This document shows positions 51,007-60,755 of a stretch of 64,000 nt of DNA, piece after piece. The stretch spans positions 1 through 64,000 of the forward strand of contig JAQSDW010000018.1 of the NCBI GenBank assembly GCA_029946105.1, read 5' to 3'. The translations under genes were made by a program, and so were the position numbers. The notes under the pieces are model-generated. The model made no database searches. It was given only the letters and a program-made list of their open reading frames with translations, and had not been told where the DNA came from. How positions within the stretch are numbered: the stretch's first letter is position 1; each line of letters starts with the position of its first letter. Origin of the DNA: Reyranella sp. (GTDB lineage: Bacteria > Pseudomonadota > Alphaproteobacteria > Reyranellales > Reyranellaceae).

Positions 51007-51987
51007 TTAACTTTGCGCGGCGTAGAGACGGTCGAGATCGCCGTCGTCGTAGACGTATTCGGTCGAGCAGAACTCGCACTTTACGGCGACCAGGCCGCGG
51101 CTGTCGCGCAGGTCAGCGAGTTCCTCGCGCTTGATCGATTTCAGCACGCCGTCGATGCGCTCGCGGCTGCAGCGGCAGCGCGCCGCGAAGGTCCGGCGCT
51201 CGAACAGCCGCGCGCCCTCGGCATGGAACAGGCGGAAGAGCAGGGCCGGGCCGGGCAGGGCGGGGTCCAGCATCTCCTTCTCGGTCGCTGAGGCCATCAG
51301 GATGACGGCCTTGCGCCAGTCGTCCTCGCGCTGCTCGAGGTCGACGTCGAGGCGGCCGGCGTCGACCTCGGGCATCTGCTGGACCATCAGGGCTGACGCG
51401 CGCCAATGTCCGCCGTCCGCGGTCTCGTCGCGGTGGGCGGTGATCTTGATGCCGGTCGGCAGCTGTTCGGACTGGCGAAAGTAGATGTGGGCGCAGTCGG
51501 CGAGCGTGGCGCCCTCGAGCGGCACGACGCCCTGGTAGCGCTCGCTGTGCTGCCCCTGGTCGACGGTGAAGGCAAGGCGGCCGTGACCGAACAGTTTCGG
51601 CACGTAGCCGTCGGGCACGTCGGTGTTGCCGGTGCCGAGCGCGATCGCGAGTTTCCAGGAGTCGAACTGGGCATAGCCGCGCAGCGCGCCCTCGCTGGTG
51701 AGGTCGGCGACGAGCAGCCGGATCGGCCCGTCGCCGCTGATCTGCAGGGTGAAGATGCCGTCGTATTTCAGCGACGTCGCCAGTGCCGCGCACAGCGTCA
51801 TCGCCTCGGCGAGCGGTCGCGCCACGGCGAGCGGATAACCATGGCGTTCGATGATGGCGTCAAGCGCCGGACCCAGACGCACGAGGCGGCCGCGGACGCC
51901 GAGCGCGTCGAGCTGGAAAGGTAGGACGCGGTCCCAATTCTCGGCCGTGGCGTCGTCGGAAGGTGTGCCCCCCGACGATCCCGTCAC
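51007..51987 (-). CDS. hslO: Hsp33 redox-regulated chaperone
   Basis: 326 residues from GTG 51987, overlapping the argF stop in a GTGA junction. Zn/redox switch near the C-terminus: Cys pair CRCS and, about 30 residues later, CEFCSTEY; these oxidise to activate the holdase. The main beta domain has [22 protein letters not shown] and [15 protein letters not shown]. argD-argF-hslO is a frequent alphaproteobacterial order. Confidence 0.92.
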   Translation of the reverse strand: MTGSSGGTPSDDATAENWDRVLPFQLDALGVRGRLVRLGPALDAIIERHGYPLAVARPLAEAMTLCAALATSLKYDGIFTLQISGDGPIRLLVADLTSEGALRGYAQFDSWKLAIALGTGNTDVPDGYVPKLFGHGRLAFTVDQGQHSERYQGVVPLEGATLADCAHIYFRQSEQLPTGIKITAHRDETADGGHWRASALMVQQMPEVDAGRLDVDLEQREDDWRKAVILMASATEKEMLDPALPGPALLFRLFHAEGARLFERRTFAARCRCSRERIDGVLKSIKREELADLRDSRGLVAVKCEFCSTEYVYDDGDLDRLYAAQS

Positions 51988-52925
51988 GAGAGGCACCAGG
52001 CCAGGATGCTCTTCTGGGCGTGCAGGCGGTTTTCCGCCTCGTCGAACACCACCGACTGCGGCCCGTCGATTACGTCGGCGGTCACTTCCTCGCCACGGTG
52101 TGCGGGCAGGCAGTGCATGAAGATGGCGTCTTTCTTGGCCTGCTTCATCAGGTGTTGGTCGACCTGGTAGCCGCGCAGCAGGTTGTGACGCCTGGCGGCG
52201 CTCGGGCTCTGCGGATCCTCGTCGCCCATCGACACCCAGGTGTCGGTGACGACGCAGTCGGCGCCGCTCACCAGCTTCGCGGGGTCGTGGCCGATCTGGA
52301 TGCGGCCCTTGGACTTCTCCGCCCACTGCACGACGTCGGCTGGCGGCGTCAGTTCCGGTGGGCAGGCGATGCGCAGCTCGAAGTCGAACTGCACGGCGGC
52401 GTGGATCCAGCTCGTCGCCATGTTGTTGCCGTCGCCCGACCAGGTAACCGACTTGCCCTTGATGGAACCGCGATGCTCCTCGAAGGTCATGACGTCGGCC
52501 ATGAGCTGGCAGGGATGGGTCTTGTCGGTGAGGCCGTTGATCACGGGCACGGTGGCGTACTTGGCCATCTCGAGGAGTTTCTCCTCGACGGTGGTGCGCA
52601 TCATGATGATGTCGACGTAGCGGCTGAGCACGCGCGCGGTGTCGGCGATGGTCTCGCCGCGGCCGAGCTGGGTGTCGGTGCGGCCGAGCATGATGGTCTC
52701 GCCGCCCAGCTCGCGCATGCCGACCTCGAACGACACGCGCGTGCGGGTCGAGGGCTTCTCGAAGATCATCGCCAGCGTCTTGCCGGCCAATGGACGTTCG
52801 ACGAGCGGCCTGTCGCGCCCACCGTTGGAGCGCGACTTTTTCATCGCCTTGCCCTGATCGAGGATCTGGCGAAGCGTCTTAGGGTCGACCTGGTCCAGGT
52901 CGAGGAAGTGTTTGGGTGTCGACAT
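51984..52925 (-). CDS. argF: ornithine carbamoyltransferase
   Basis: 313 residues. Carbamoyl phosphate + ornithine to citrulline. Motifs: STRTRVSFE (residues 59-67, phosphate site), [13 protein letters not shown], and [13 protein letters not shown]. Six bases after argD. Ornithine comes from ArgE (37763). Confidence 0.95.
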   Translation of the reverse strand: MSTPKHFLDLDQVDPKTLRQILDQGKAMKKSRSNGGRDRPLVERPLAGKTLAMIFEKPSTRTRVSFEVGMRELGGETIMLGRTDTQLGRGETIADTARVLSRYVDIIMMRTTVEEKLLEMAKYATVPVINGLTDKTHPCQLMADVMTFEEHRGSIKGKSVTWSGDGNNMATSWIHAAVQFDFELRIACPPELTPPADVVQWAEKSKGRIQIGHDPAKLVSGADCVVTDTWVSMGDEDPQSPSAARRHNLLRGYQVDQHLMKQAKKDAIFMHCLPAHRGEEVTADVIDGPQSVVFDEAENRLHAQKSILAWCLS

Positions 52926-52931
52926 GGCGCG

Positions 52932-54119
52932 TCACTTGCTCGCCGCTTCGAACGATTCGGCGGCCTTTCCGAGAATGGCCACGCCCTCGTCGAGGACCGC
53001 CTTGTCGGCGATCAGCGCCGGGAAGATTCGAACGACGTTCTCGCCCGCCGGCGGCACCAGCATGCCGAGCGACTGCAGCTTGTTCACCATGTCGCCCGCC
53101 GGGACAGCCGGGATGCACTGGATGCCCTGGAGGAAGCCCATGCCACGCTGCTCGACGTAGACCTTGGGGTGCTTCTTCACCAGGCCTTCGAGCTGGCCCT
53201 TGAGATACTCGCCGCGCTCGCGCACGCCGTCGATGAAGCCTGGCGCCAGCAGGACATCGAGCACCGCGTTGGCCACGCCCGTGGCCAGCGGATTGCCGCC
53301 ATAGGTCGAGCCATGCGTGCCCGGGACCATGCCGACCGCCGCCTTTTCGGTCGCCATGAAAGCACCGATCGGGAAGCCACCGCCCATGCCCTTGGCGATC
53401 GCGGCCACGTCGGGCTTCACGCCCGACCAGTCGTAGCCCCACATCTTGCCGGTCCGGCCGAAACCCGTGTGGATCTCGTCGTAGAACAGCAGCAGGCCGT
53501 ATTCGTCGCAGATCGCGCGCAGGTCCTTCAGGAACTGCGTCGTGGTCCCGCGGATGCCGCCCTCGCCCTGGATCGGCTCGACCAGGATGCCGGCGGTCTC
53601 GTCGTCCACCATGTCGCGCACGACGTTGGTGTTGTTGAGCGGGGCATGCAGATAGCCGGGCGCCGGCGGGCCGAAGCCTTCGAGATATTTCTCGTTGCCG
53701 GTGGCCGACAGCGCGTTCAGCAGGCGGCCGTGGAACGCCGCCTGGAAGCAGATCAGCTTGTACCGCTTGGGTTGGCCGTTCATGTACTGGTACTTGCGGA
53801 TCAGCTTGATGCCGCCCTCGATCGCCTCGGCGCCCGAGTTGCAGAAGAACATGGTGTCGGCGAACGAGACCTCGGCCAGCCGCGTGGCTAGCTTCTCGCC
53901 GTTGCCGATGCGGAACAGGTTCGAGGTGTGCCACAGCTTGGCGCCCTGTTCGGCCAAGGCCTTGACCAGGTAGGGATGGCAGTGGCCCAGCGCGTTGACG
54001 GCGATGCCGGAGGTAAAGTCGACATAACGTCGGCCGTCCGTCGCGTAGAGATAGTTACCTTCTCCGCGTTCGAACACGACGTCCTTGCGACCGTACGTCG
54101 GCATAACAGCCGTAATCAC
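52932..54119 (-). CDS. argD: acetylornithine/succinyldiaminopimelate aminotransferase
   Basis: 395 residues from GTG 54119 (AAGGAGGG 7 bases upstream). Class III PLP aminotransferase: FCNSGAEAIEGGIKL, LFYDEIHTGFGRTGKMW and PLP lysine in AIAKGMGGGFPIGAF. It transaminates N-acetylglutamate semialdehyde to acetylornithine. First gene of argD-argF-hslO; a hairpin leader precedes it. Confidence 0.94.
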   Translation of the reverse strand: MITAVMPTYGRKDVVFERGEGNYLYATDGRRYVDFTSGIAVNALGHCHPYLVKALAEQGAKLWHTSNLFRIGNGEKLATRLAEVSFADTMFFCNSGAEAIEGGIKLIRKYQYMNGQPKRYKLICFQAAFHGRLLNALSATGNEKYLEGFGPPAPGYLHAPLNNTNVVRDMVDDETAGILVEPIQGEGGIRGTTTQFLKDLRAICDEYGLLLFYDEIHTGFGRTGKMWGYDWSGVKPDVAAIAKGMGGGFPIGAFMATEKAAVGMVPGTHGSTYGGNPLATGVANAVLDVLLAPGFIDGVRERGEYLKGQLEGLVKKHPKVYVEQRGMGFLQGIQCIPAVPAGDMVNKLQSLGMLVPPAGENVVRIFPALIADKAVLDEGVAILGKAAESFEAASK

Positions 54120-54147
54120 AGCTAGACCCTCCTTCAGAAGTAAAATT

Positions 54148-54166
54148 CCCCCGCTTTTGGCGGGGG
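54148..54166 (-). terminator. hairpin in the argD leader
   Basis: CCCCCGC (54148-54154) pairs with GCGGGGG (54160-54166) with a 5-base loop. On the minus strand it is followed by an AATTTTAC stretch and then the argD ribosome site about 20 bases on. It may be an attenuator for the arginine operon or a roadblock for readthrough; no leader peptide with Arg codons is evident. Confidence 0.5.
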
Positions 54167-54270
54167 TCGGGCACTATCTTACCGAGGTCGGGGTGTGTCA
54201 ACGTCAGCTACGGGCGCTGGTGCGCGTCTTGAGAGGCCACAACCCCGATGCTAGGAGAGCCGTCTGCCCG

Positions 54271-56028
54271 ATGGACCCGCTTCCTTCACGCAATAGCAAT
54301 TTGCCCCAGCGCCGAGCCGATTTCGCCACGGTACCCGAAATTCTGGACTATGCGGCTCAGGGCCAGACCGGCATCTCCTTCTATAGCGCCAGGGGTGAGC
54401 TGCTGTCGGCGCTCGCCTGGCGCGAGGTCCGCGAGCGCGCCCATGTCACTGCCCGCAAGCTGATCGGGGCGGGATTTGCCATGGGCGAGCGGCTCCTGGT
54501 CACCGCGGACACCTGGCCGGGCTTCTTCGACACCTTTTTCGGCGCCCAGTATGCGGGGCTCATCCCCGTGCCGGTGTCGATCCCGGTCGGGATCGGCGGC
54601 AAGGACTCCTACCTCGACCAGCTTCGTCGTCAGCTGGCTTCTTCAGGGGCCGTCGCGGCCGTGGGCATCGACGATCTCGCGGGTTTCCTGGCCGACGCCG
54701 CCAAGGACCTCCCGGCAGTTCGCCTGCACGGCGGCAAGGGCATCCTCGATGCGCTGCCCGAGAAGGCGGTCGACCTCAGGCCGCTCGGCCCCGGCGACCT
54801 CTGCTACATTCAGTTCTCCTCCGGCAGCACGCGCCATCCGCACGGCGTGCAGATCACCCAGCGGGCCCTGATGGCCAACCTCGCCGGCATGACCGGCCCG
54901 GCGGGCCTCGACGTAATCCCGGGCGACCGCGCCGCGAGCTGGTTGCCGCTCTATCACGACATGGGCCTGATCGGCTTCCTGATGGCTCCGCTCATTTGCC
55001 AGCTCTCCATCGACTACCTGACGCCGCGTGACTTCGCGCGCCGGCCGATGCAGTGGCTCAACATCATCTCGCGCAATCGCGGCACCATCTCCTACAGCCC
55101 GAGCTTCGGCTACGACCTGTCGACGCGGCGCGGCGCGGCGCAGGTGCCGGCCGATCTCGATCTTTCGTGTTGGCGGCGCGCCGGCATCGGCGGCGACATG
55201 ATTCGCCCCGAAGTGCTCAGTCGCTTCGCCGACGCCTTCGAACCTTCGGGCTTCGATCGCAAGGCCTTCATTCCAAGCTACGGCATGGCCGAGGTGTGCC
55301 TGGCGATCACCTTTAGCCCCAAGGGCGCGGGCGTGCGCACCGATATCGTCGATCGTATCGCGCTCGGTAGCGATCAGGCAGCCGTCCCGGCCGCCGATCC
55401 GCAGGACGCGCAGCGTGCCCGGAGTTTCGTGCTCTGCGGTCGGGTCCTGCCCGGTCATCTTCTCGAAGTGCGCGGTCCCGACGGCGAGCTATTGGCCGAC
55501 CGCGGGGTGGGGCGCATCTTCGTCAAGGGTCCAAGCGTGATGCCGGGCTATTTCGGCGAACCGGAGGCCAGCCGGGAGGTGCTTTCGGACGACGGTTGGC
55601 TCGACACCGGCGATCTCGGCTATTGGCTGGCGGGCGAGATCGTCGTCACGGGGCGCGCCAAGGACCTCATCATCATCAACGGCCGCAATGTCTGGCCGCA
55701 GGATATCGAGTGGGCGATCGAAGCCCGGCGCGTCGTGAAAAGCGGCGATGTCGCGGCCTTCTCCATCGACACCGGCGCAGGCGAGCGCGTGGTCGTGGCG
55801 GTGCTGGCCCGCGTATCGGGCGAGGAGGCGCGCGTGGCCTTGGCGCGCGAAGTGGCAGGCGCCGTGCGCGAGGCGATCGCCGTTGATTGCGACGTCGCCC
55901 TGGTGCCGCCGCCGACCGGCTTGCCGATGACGAGTTCGGGCAAGCTCAGCCGGGCGCGCACCAAGGCCAACTACCTCGCCGGTCTCTACGCGGTCCCGGG
56001 CTCTCCCTCGAAGCCTGTCGCGGCCTGA
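54271..56028 (+). CDS. fatty acyl-AMP ligase / acyl-ACP synthetase of the ceramide cluster
   Basis: 585-residue ANL-superfamily enzyme with ATP motif YIQFSSGSTRHPHGV, SYGMAEVCLA, GDLGYWLAGEIVVTGRAKDLIIINGRNVWPQDIE, and the catalytic-Lys SSGKLSRARTK end. Fatty acyl-AMP ligase type (longer middle insertion). In Caulobacter the matching enzyme loads the dedicated carrier protein AcpR. Start ATG 54271; the ribosome site AGGAG is about 13 bases upstream, longer than usual. First gene of the ceramide operon. Confidence 0.88.
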   Translation: MDPLPSRNSNLPQRRADFATVPEILDYAAQGQTGISFYSARGELLSALAWREVRERAHVTARKLIGAGFAMGERLLVTADTWPGFFDTFFGAQYAGLIPVPVSIPVGIGGKDSYLDQLRRQLASSGAVAAVGIDDLAGFLADAAKDLPAVRLHGGKGILDALPEKAVDLRPLGPGDLCYIQFSSGSTRHPHGVQITQRALMANLAGMTGPAGLDVIPGDRAASWLPLYHDMGLIGFLMAPLICQLSIDYLTPRDFARRPMQWLNIISRNRGTISYSPSFGYDLSTRRGAAQVPADLDLSCWRRAGIGGDMIRPEVLSRFADAFEPSGFDRKAFIPSYGMAEVCLAITFSPKGAGVRTDIVDRIALGSDQAAVPAADPQDAQRARSFVLCGRVLPGHLLEVRGPDGELLADRGVGRIFVKGPSVMPGYFGEPEASREVLSDDGWLDTGDLGYWLAGEIVVTGRAKDLIIINGRNVWPQDIEWAIEARRVVKSGDVAAFSIDTGAGERVVVAVLARVSGEEARVALAREVAGAVREAIAVDCDVALVPPPTGLPMTSSGKLSRARTKANYLAGLYAVPGSPSKPVAA

Positions 56029-56037
56029 GGCTAAGCA

Positions 56038-56964
56038 GTGGACAGGCTGGTCGCGGTCACCGGCGCCACAGGCTTCGTCGGTCCCCACCTTGTCTCCGCG
56101 CTGGCCAGGCGCGGCTGGAAGCTCCGTCTGCTGGTCCGGCGCTGGTCGCCACTGCCCTCGCTGCCGGGCGTCGACGCCGAGATCGTGCTTGGCGACCTTG
56201 CCGACGAGGGGGCGCTCCGGCGCCTGGTCGATGGGGCCGATACGGTGGTTCACGCCGCCGGCCTCATAAAGGCGCGATCGCCTGTCGATTTCAGGAAAGT
56301 CAACGTGGAGGGGACGGCGCGCCTGTCGGAGCTCGCGCCGCAGGCGCGCTTCGTCCTGTTGTCGTCGCTCGCGGCGCGCGAGCCCCAGCTTTCGGCCTAT
56401 GCCGAGAGCAAGCACGAGGCCGAGCAGGCAGTGGCCGGGCGCGCGGGGCCCTGGCTCGCGATTCGCGCGCCCGCGGTCTATGGGCCGGGTGATCGCGAAA
56501 CCCTGGCCTATTTTCGTGCCGCTTCCCGAGGGGTGGCGCCGCGGCCCCGGCTCGATAACGCCCGACTGTCCCTGATCCATGTCGAGGACCTGGCCGAAGC
56601 CCTGGCAGCGGCTGTCGAACATCGGCCGGCTGACTCGGTTTACGAGATCGATGACGGCCGGGAGGGCGGATACGGCTACAGCGACATGGCGACGGCGGCG
56701 GCGACGGCGTTGGGACGGGCTGTGTGGTCGCTGCCGATCCCTCGGGCCGCGATGGAGATCGCCGGCTGGGCCAATGGCTTGCGCCAGTCCTTGGGAGGGC
56801 CGCCGCAAATCCTGACCGGCGCCAAGGTGGGGGAGATGTTCCACCCTGACTGGACCGTCCACGACCATCGCCTGGCGGCAACGATCGGATTCAGGGCCCG
56901 TTACGATCTCACAGCCGGATTTCGCCACACAGTATTGTGGTATCGCCGCCAGGAATGGCTCTAG
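56038..56964 (+). CDS. NAD(P)-dependent epimerase-type reductase, ceramide reductase-like
   Basis: 308-residue extended SDR: nucleotide site VTGATGFVGPHLVSAL, active site AYAESKHEAE (Tyr-xxx-Lys), then LSLIHVEDLAEAL. In Caulobacter the matching gene (CerR) reduces the 3-keto group of the ceramide precursor. GTG start at 56038; 10 bases after the acyl-AMP ligase. The call rests on gene order. Confidence 0.82.
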   Translation: MDRLVAVTGATGFVGPHLVSALARRGWKLRLLVRRWSPLPSLPGVDAEIVLGDLADEGALRRLVDGADTVVHAAGLIKARSPVDFRKVNVEGTARLSELAPQARFVLLSSLAAREPQLSAYAESKHEAEQAVAGRAGPWLAIRAPAVYGPGDRETLAYFRAASRGVAPRPRLDNARLSLIHVEDLAEALAAAVEHRPADSVYEIDDGREGGYGYSDMATAAATALGRAVWSLPIPRAAMEIAGWANGLRQSLGGPPQILTGAKVGEMFHPDWTVHDHRLAATIGFRARYDLTAGFRHTVLWYRRQEWL

Positions 56965-56967
56965 GAC

Positions 56968-57003
56968 TTGTGAAACACTGCGTAACAAATTGTTATTTCA
57001 CAA
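56968..57003. promoter_or_regulatory. nested palindromes upstream of the carrier-protein gene
   Basis: Outer arms TTGTGAAA (56968-56975) and TTTCACAA (56996-57003) are exact complements. Inside, TAACAA (56983-56988) and TTGTTA (56990-56995) pair around one A. It lies right after the reductase stop. A protein-binding site for an internal promoter is likely. Confidence 0.6.
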
Positions 57004-57032
57004 AGAATCACGGTTTCTGGCACATAGTGCCC

Positions 57033-57377
57033 ATGCCTGCCCCTAGGACCGGAGAGTCGCTCTTGCGCACTGCCCATCAATTGATCGTCGAACACGACGA
57101 CATCGCCAGCACCCTCGAATTGCCCCGCCTCGCGTCGCGCGTCGACGTGATTCGGGAGATTTGCCGTCATCTGGCGCCGTATCAGGCTGGCGAAAGGCCG
57201 ATTGGCGGCGCGACCGTCATCGCCAAGGATCTGACCATCGATTCGCTGGCCATCATGGACATGGTCATGGAACTCGAGGACAGCTTCGACGTGTCGATCC
57301 CGATGAACCTCGTGGCCGAGATTCATACCGTCGACCAGCTCGCCGACACGATCCTGGATCTGCGCGCCAAGCGCTAG
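57033..57377 (+). CDS. acyl carrier protein AcpR-like
   Basis: About 114 residues from ATG 57033; a TTG at 57063 with GGAGAG 6 bases upstream may be the true start (104 residues). The phosphopantetheine Ser is Ser71 in the DLTIDSLAIMDMVMELED motif. It carries the acyl chain for sphingolipid synthesis; Caulobacter uses a dedicated ACP (AcpR) next to spt. A small hairpin GGCAC/GTGCC (57019-57031) sits just before the ATG. Confidence 0.85.
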   Translation: MPAPRTGESLLRTAHQLIVEHDDIASTLELPRLASRVDVIREICRHLAPYQAGERPIGGATVIAKDLTIDSLAIMDMVMELEDSFDVSIPMNLVAEIHTVDQLADTILDLRAKR

Positions 57378-57382
57378 CCAAT

Positions 57383-58612
57383 ATGGGTTTGTTCGATCGT
57401 CACGCGGGCCTGCTCGAGGCGTACCGCGACGTCCGGACCACGGGGGCCGATCCCTTCCAGATCCGCATGGAGCGGGTGCTGTCGCCCACCGAGGCGATCA
57501 TCAACGGCCGCAAGATGCTGCTGGTGGGCACCAACAACTATTTCGGCCTGACGTTCGATCCTTCCTGCATGGAAGCCGCCATCGAGGCGATCCGCGCCGA
57601 AGGCACCGGCACGACGGGTTCGCGCATCGCCAATGGCAGCTATACCGAGCACGTGCTGCTCGAGCAGGAGATCGCCGAGTTCTACGGCAAGAAGCATTGC
57701 ATGGTCTTCACGACCGGCTATCAGGCCAACCTAGGCGTGATTTCGACCCTGGTCGGCCAGGGCGACCATCTGCTGATCGACGCCGACAGCCACGCTTCGA
57801 TCTACGATGCCTGCAAGATGACCCAAGCCGAGGTCGTGCGCTTCAAGCACAACGACCCCTCGAGCCTGGCGTCCCGCCTCCGGCGCCTGGGCGACAAGCC
57901 CGGCAATCGGCTGGTGATCCTGGAAGGCATCTATTCGATGCTGGGCGATTCGGCGCCGCTGCGGGAATTCATCGACGTTTGCAAGAAGTACAACGCCTAT
58001 GTGCTGGTCGACGAGGCCCATTCGCTGGGCGCGCTCGGCGAGACCGGCCGCGGCCTTTGCGAAGCGACCGGCGTGCTGGACGATTGTCACTTCATCGTCG
58101 GCACCTTCTCCAAGACCCTGGGCGCCATCGGCGGCTACTGCGTCTCGGACGATCCCGACTTCGACATCCTGCGCGTCACCGTGCGGTCCTACATGTTCAC
58201 AGCCTCGCTGCCGCCGTCGATCGTCGCGTCCGTCCGGCAGGCCCTGCGGGTCGTGAAAGCCAAGCCCGAGCTGCGCAAGCAACTCTGGGACAATGTCGCC
58301 ACTCTTTATGACGGCCTTGCCGCGCAGGGCTTCAAGCTCGGCCCGGAGCATGGTCCGGTGGTGGGCGTTCATCTGCCCGACCGGATGACGGCGATCGGCT
58401 TCTGGCGCGCCATGCTCGATGCCGGCATCTACGTCAATGTCGCCGTGCCGCCGGCCACGCCCAACGGCGTCTCGCTGCTGCGCTGTTCGGTCTGCGCCGT
58501 TCATACGCCGGAGCAGCTCCAGCATATGATCGAGGTCATGACGGGGATCGGCCGTCAACTCGGGGTCATTTCCGGGACGCCGAAACTGCGCGTCGTCGGC
58601 GGCAGCCGCTAG
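57383..58612 (+). CDS. spt: serine palmitoyltransferase
   Basis: 409 residues, alpha-oxoamine synthase family. It condenses serine and an acyl-thioester to 3-keto-sphinganine. PLP Lys244 in TFSKTLGAIGGYC, Asp210/His213 in VDEAHSLG, His138 in SHASIYDA. Between ACP and downstream ceramide genes in the order seen in Caulobacter, which separates Spt from BioF, KBL and HemA paralogues. Its ATG is six bases past the ACP stop. Confidence 0.9.
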   Translation: MGLFDRHAGLLEAYRDVRTTGADPFQIRMERVLSPTEAIINGRKMLLVGTNNYFGLTFDPSCMEAAIEAIRAEGTGTTGSRIANGSYTEHVLLEQEIAEFYGKKHCMVFTTGYQANLGVISTLVGQGDHLLIDADSHASIYDACKMTQAEVVRFKHNDPSSLASRLRRLGDKPGNRLVILEGIYSMLGDSAPLREFIDVCKKYNAYVLVDEAHSLGALGETGRGLCEATGVLDDCHFIVGTFSKTLGAIGGYCVSDDPDFDILRVTVRSYMFTASLPPSIVASVRQALRVVKAKPELRKQLWDNVATLYDGLAAQGFKLGPEHGPVVGVHLPDRMTAIGFWRAMLDAGIYVNVAVPPATPNGVSLLRCSVCAVHTPEQLQHMIEVMTGIGRQLGVISGTPKLRVVGGSR

Positions 58613-58678
58613 GTTCGACACCCGTCTCGCTTGACCTCCCGGCTTGACCGTAAGGCCCGGGCGGTGGATCACCCGTTC

Positions 58679-59599
58679 ATGTTCACGCTGGCGCATCTGT
58701 CCGACCCGCATCTGCCGATGCCCAAGGCGCGCGCCCTCGATCTCCTCGGCAAGCGTGCGACGGGCTATCTCAACTGGTGGCGGCATCGTGTGCGCGTGCA
58801 TGCGCCGGAGGCACTGGCCGGTATCGTGGCCGACATCAAGGCGCAGAAGCCCGATCACATCGCGCTCACTGGCGACCTGGTGAACATCTCGCTGCCCAAC
58901 GAGTTTGCCCGTGCCTCGCAATGGCTCGTCGGCTTCGACACGCCAGACCGGGTCACCGTCATTCCCGGCAACCACGATGCCTACGTTGCCACGACCTGGG
59001 GCGAGGCGCTGGGCCTCTGGGGGGCGTACATGGCGAGCGACGGCAAGCCGCCGGCCGCTGACTTCCGGGCCTTCCCGATCGTGCGCCGGCGTGGGCCGCT
59101 CGCGTTGATCGGTCTCAACAGCGGCGTGCCGAAGCCGCCTTTCCTCGCCACGGGGACACTGGGCGAAGCACAGATCGCGGAAGCCGAAAAACTTCTGCTC
59201 GATCTTGGACGCCAGGGCCTCTGCCGCGTCGTGTTGATCCATCATCCGCCGCTCACCACCGAATCGCCCTTCAAGCGCCTGACCGACGCGGCGTCGTTCC
59301 AGGCCATGATCCGGCGGGTTGGTTGCGAACTCGTCCTGCACGGTCACAATCACCGCAGCGAGATCGCCAGGATCGGCGGCCCGCAAGGCGACATTCCCGT
59401 CATCGGCGTCACGTCGGCGTCAGCCGCGCCGGATAGCAAGTATGGGCGCGCCCGGTATCATCTGATCGGCATCGAGCGCGAGGGTGCCGGCTGGCGTATC
59501 GCCGTCGATATCCGCGCGCTGAGGGACGATGGCGAAGGGTGCGAGCCTGATGGGCGCATCGTGTTTCAAATTGGCGGAACGGTCGCCAAGGCAGCTTGA
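58679..59599 (+). CDS. metallophosphoesterase in the ceramide cluster
   Basis: 306 residues from ATG 58679. Calcineurin-type metal motifs are complete: LAHLSDPHLP (DxH), LTGDLVN (GDxxN), PGNHD, LIHHPP and HGHNH. It could dephosphorylate a lipid intermediate or a nucleotide, as in the UDP-diacylglucosamine LpxH family (LpxH itself is smaller). It is encoded between spt and the ceramide synthase, an unassigned position in known sphingolipid clusters. Confidence 0.85.
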   Translation: MFTLAHLSDPHLPMPKARALDLLGKRATGYLNWWRHRVRVHAPEALAGIVADIKAQKPDHIALTGDLVNISLPNEFARASQWLVGFDTPDRVTVIPGNHDAYVATTWGEALGLWGAYMASDGKPPAADFRAFPIVRRRGPLALIGLNSGVPKPPFLATGTLGEAQIAEAEKLLLDLGRQGLCRVVLIHHPPLTTESPFKRLTDAASFQAMIRRVGCELVLHGHNHRSEIARIGGPQGDIPVIGVTSASAAPDSKYGRARYHLIGIEREGAGWRIAVDIRALRDDGEGCEPDGRIVFQIGGTVAKAA

Positions 59600-59606
59600 G
59601 GCGGAA

Positions 59607-60755
59607 ATGGCATCGTCCGACATCGTCGTCACGCCGGTCAGCGGAAAGGCCGACCTCAAGGAATTCATCGGCCTGCCCAAGCGGCTCTATGCCGGCCACA
59701 AGGGTTGGGTGGCGCCGCTCAACCTCGAGCGGCAGGAAGCCTTCTCGCCCAAGAAGAATCCGCTGTTTCTGCATGCCGAGGTCCAGTTCTTCGTCGCGCG
59801 ACGGGCGGGCCGCGTCGTCGGTCGCATCTCCGCCCAGGTCGACCGCGCCTATCTCGACCAATACGCCGACAGCACCGGCCAGTTTGGCTGTCTCGTGGCC
59901 GAGGACGATCCGGCGATCTTCGCCGCATTGTTTGCCGCTGCGGAGGCATGGCTCAGGGCCAAGGGCATGGTGCGCGTCACCGGGCCGTTCACCCTGTCGG
60001 TCAACGAGGAAGTTGGCCTGCTGGTCCACGGCTTCGACAGCCGCCCGGTGCTGATGGTGCCCTACGATCCGCCCTATGCCGGGGCGCGGGTCGAGGCCTG
60101 CGGCTACGTGAAGTCCAAGGACCTCTTTTCCTACGACTACGACGTCCAGAACGCGCCGGAGACGATCGGCCGCAAGCTGCTCGACCGCGCCGGCCTTGCC
60201 GGGCGGGTCAAGGTCCGCACCGCCAACATGAAGATATTCGACGCCGAGGTCCGCACCCTGGTCGGCATCTTCAACGATGCCTGGAGCGACAACTGGGGGT
60301 ACGTCCCCTTCACCCAGGCCGAAATCGACCATGCCTCCAAGGCGTTGCGCCCGGTGATCGTGCCCGAACTCGCCGTGTTCGTGGATGTCGACGATGAGAC
60401 GGTGGCCTTCATCGTGGCCCTCACCAACCTCAGCGAGGCGACGGTCGACTTCAACGGCGCGCTGACTCCCTGGAACCTGGCGAAGCTCCTGTTCCGGCTC
60501 AAGATCACCGATGTCCGAAGCACGCGCGTGCCGCTGATGGGCGTGAAGAAGAAGTTCCGCAATCACCCGCTGATGGGCGCCGGCCTCGCCATGATCGCCA
60601 TCGACCATCTGCGTGCCAACGGCAAGCGACTGGGCAAGACCTCGGCCGAGCTCGGCTGGATCCTCGAAGACAACAAGGCCACCAACAACATCATCCGCTC
60701 GGTCGGCGGCGTTCACTACAAGACCCACCGGATCTACGAGAAGGCGCTGGGGTGA
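59607..60755 (+). CDS. bacterial ceramide synthase-like GNAT acyltransferase
   Basis: 382 residues from ATG 59607. A distinctive family start VTPVSGKADLKEFIGLPKRLYAGHKGWVAPLNLERQ, then RVVGRISAQVDRAYLDQY and a second GNAT half (ILEDNKATNNIIRSVGG). Matches the type of CC_1154 (bCerS) in Caulobacter, which N-acylates the keto-sphinganine base. Four-base overlap with the MFS gene downstream. Confidence 0.85.
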   Translation: MASSDIVVTPVSGKADLKEFIGLPKRLYAGHKGWVAPLNLERQEAFSPKKNPLFLHAEVQFFVARRAGRVVGRISAQVDRAYLDQYADSTGQFGCLVAEDDPAIFAALFAAAEAWLRAKGMVRVTGPFTLSVNEEVGLLVHGFDSRPVLMVPYDPPYAGARVEACGYVKSKDLFSYDYDVQNAPETIGRKLLDRAGLAGRVKVRTANMKIFDAEVRTLVGIFNDAWSDNWGYVPFTQAEIDHASKALRPVIVPELAVFVDVDDETVAFIVALTNLSEATVDFNGALTPWNLAKLLFRLKITDVRSTRVPLMGVKKKFRNHPLMGAGLAMIAIDHLRANGKRLGKTSAELGWILEDNKATNNIIRSVGGVHYKTHRIYEKALG

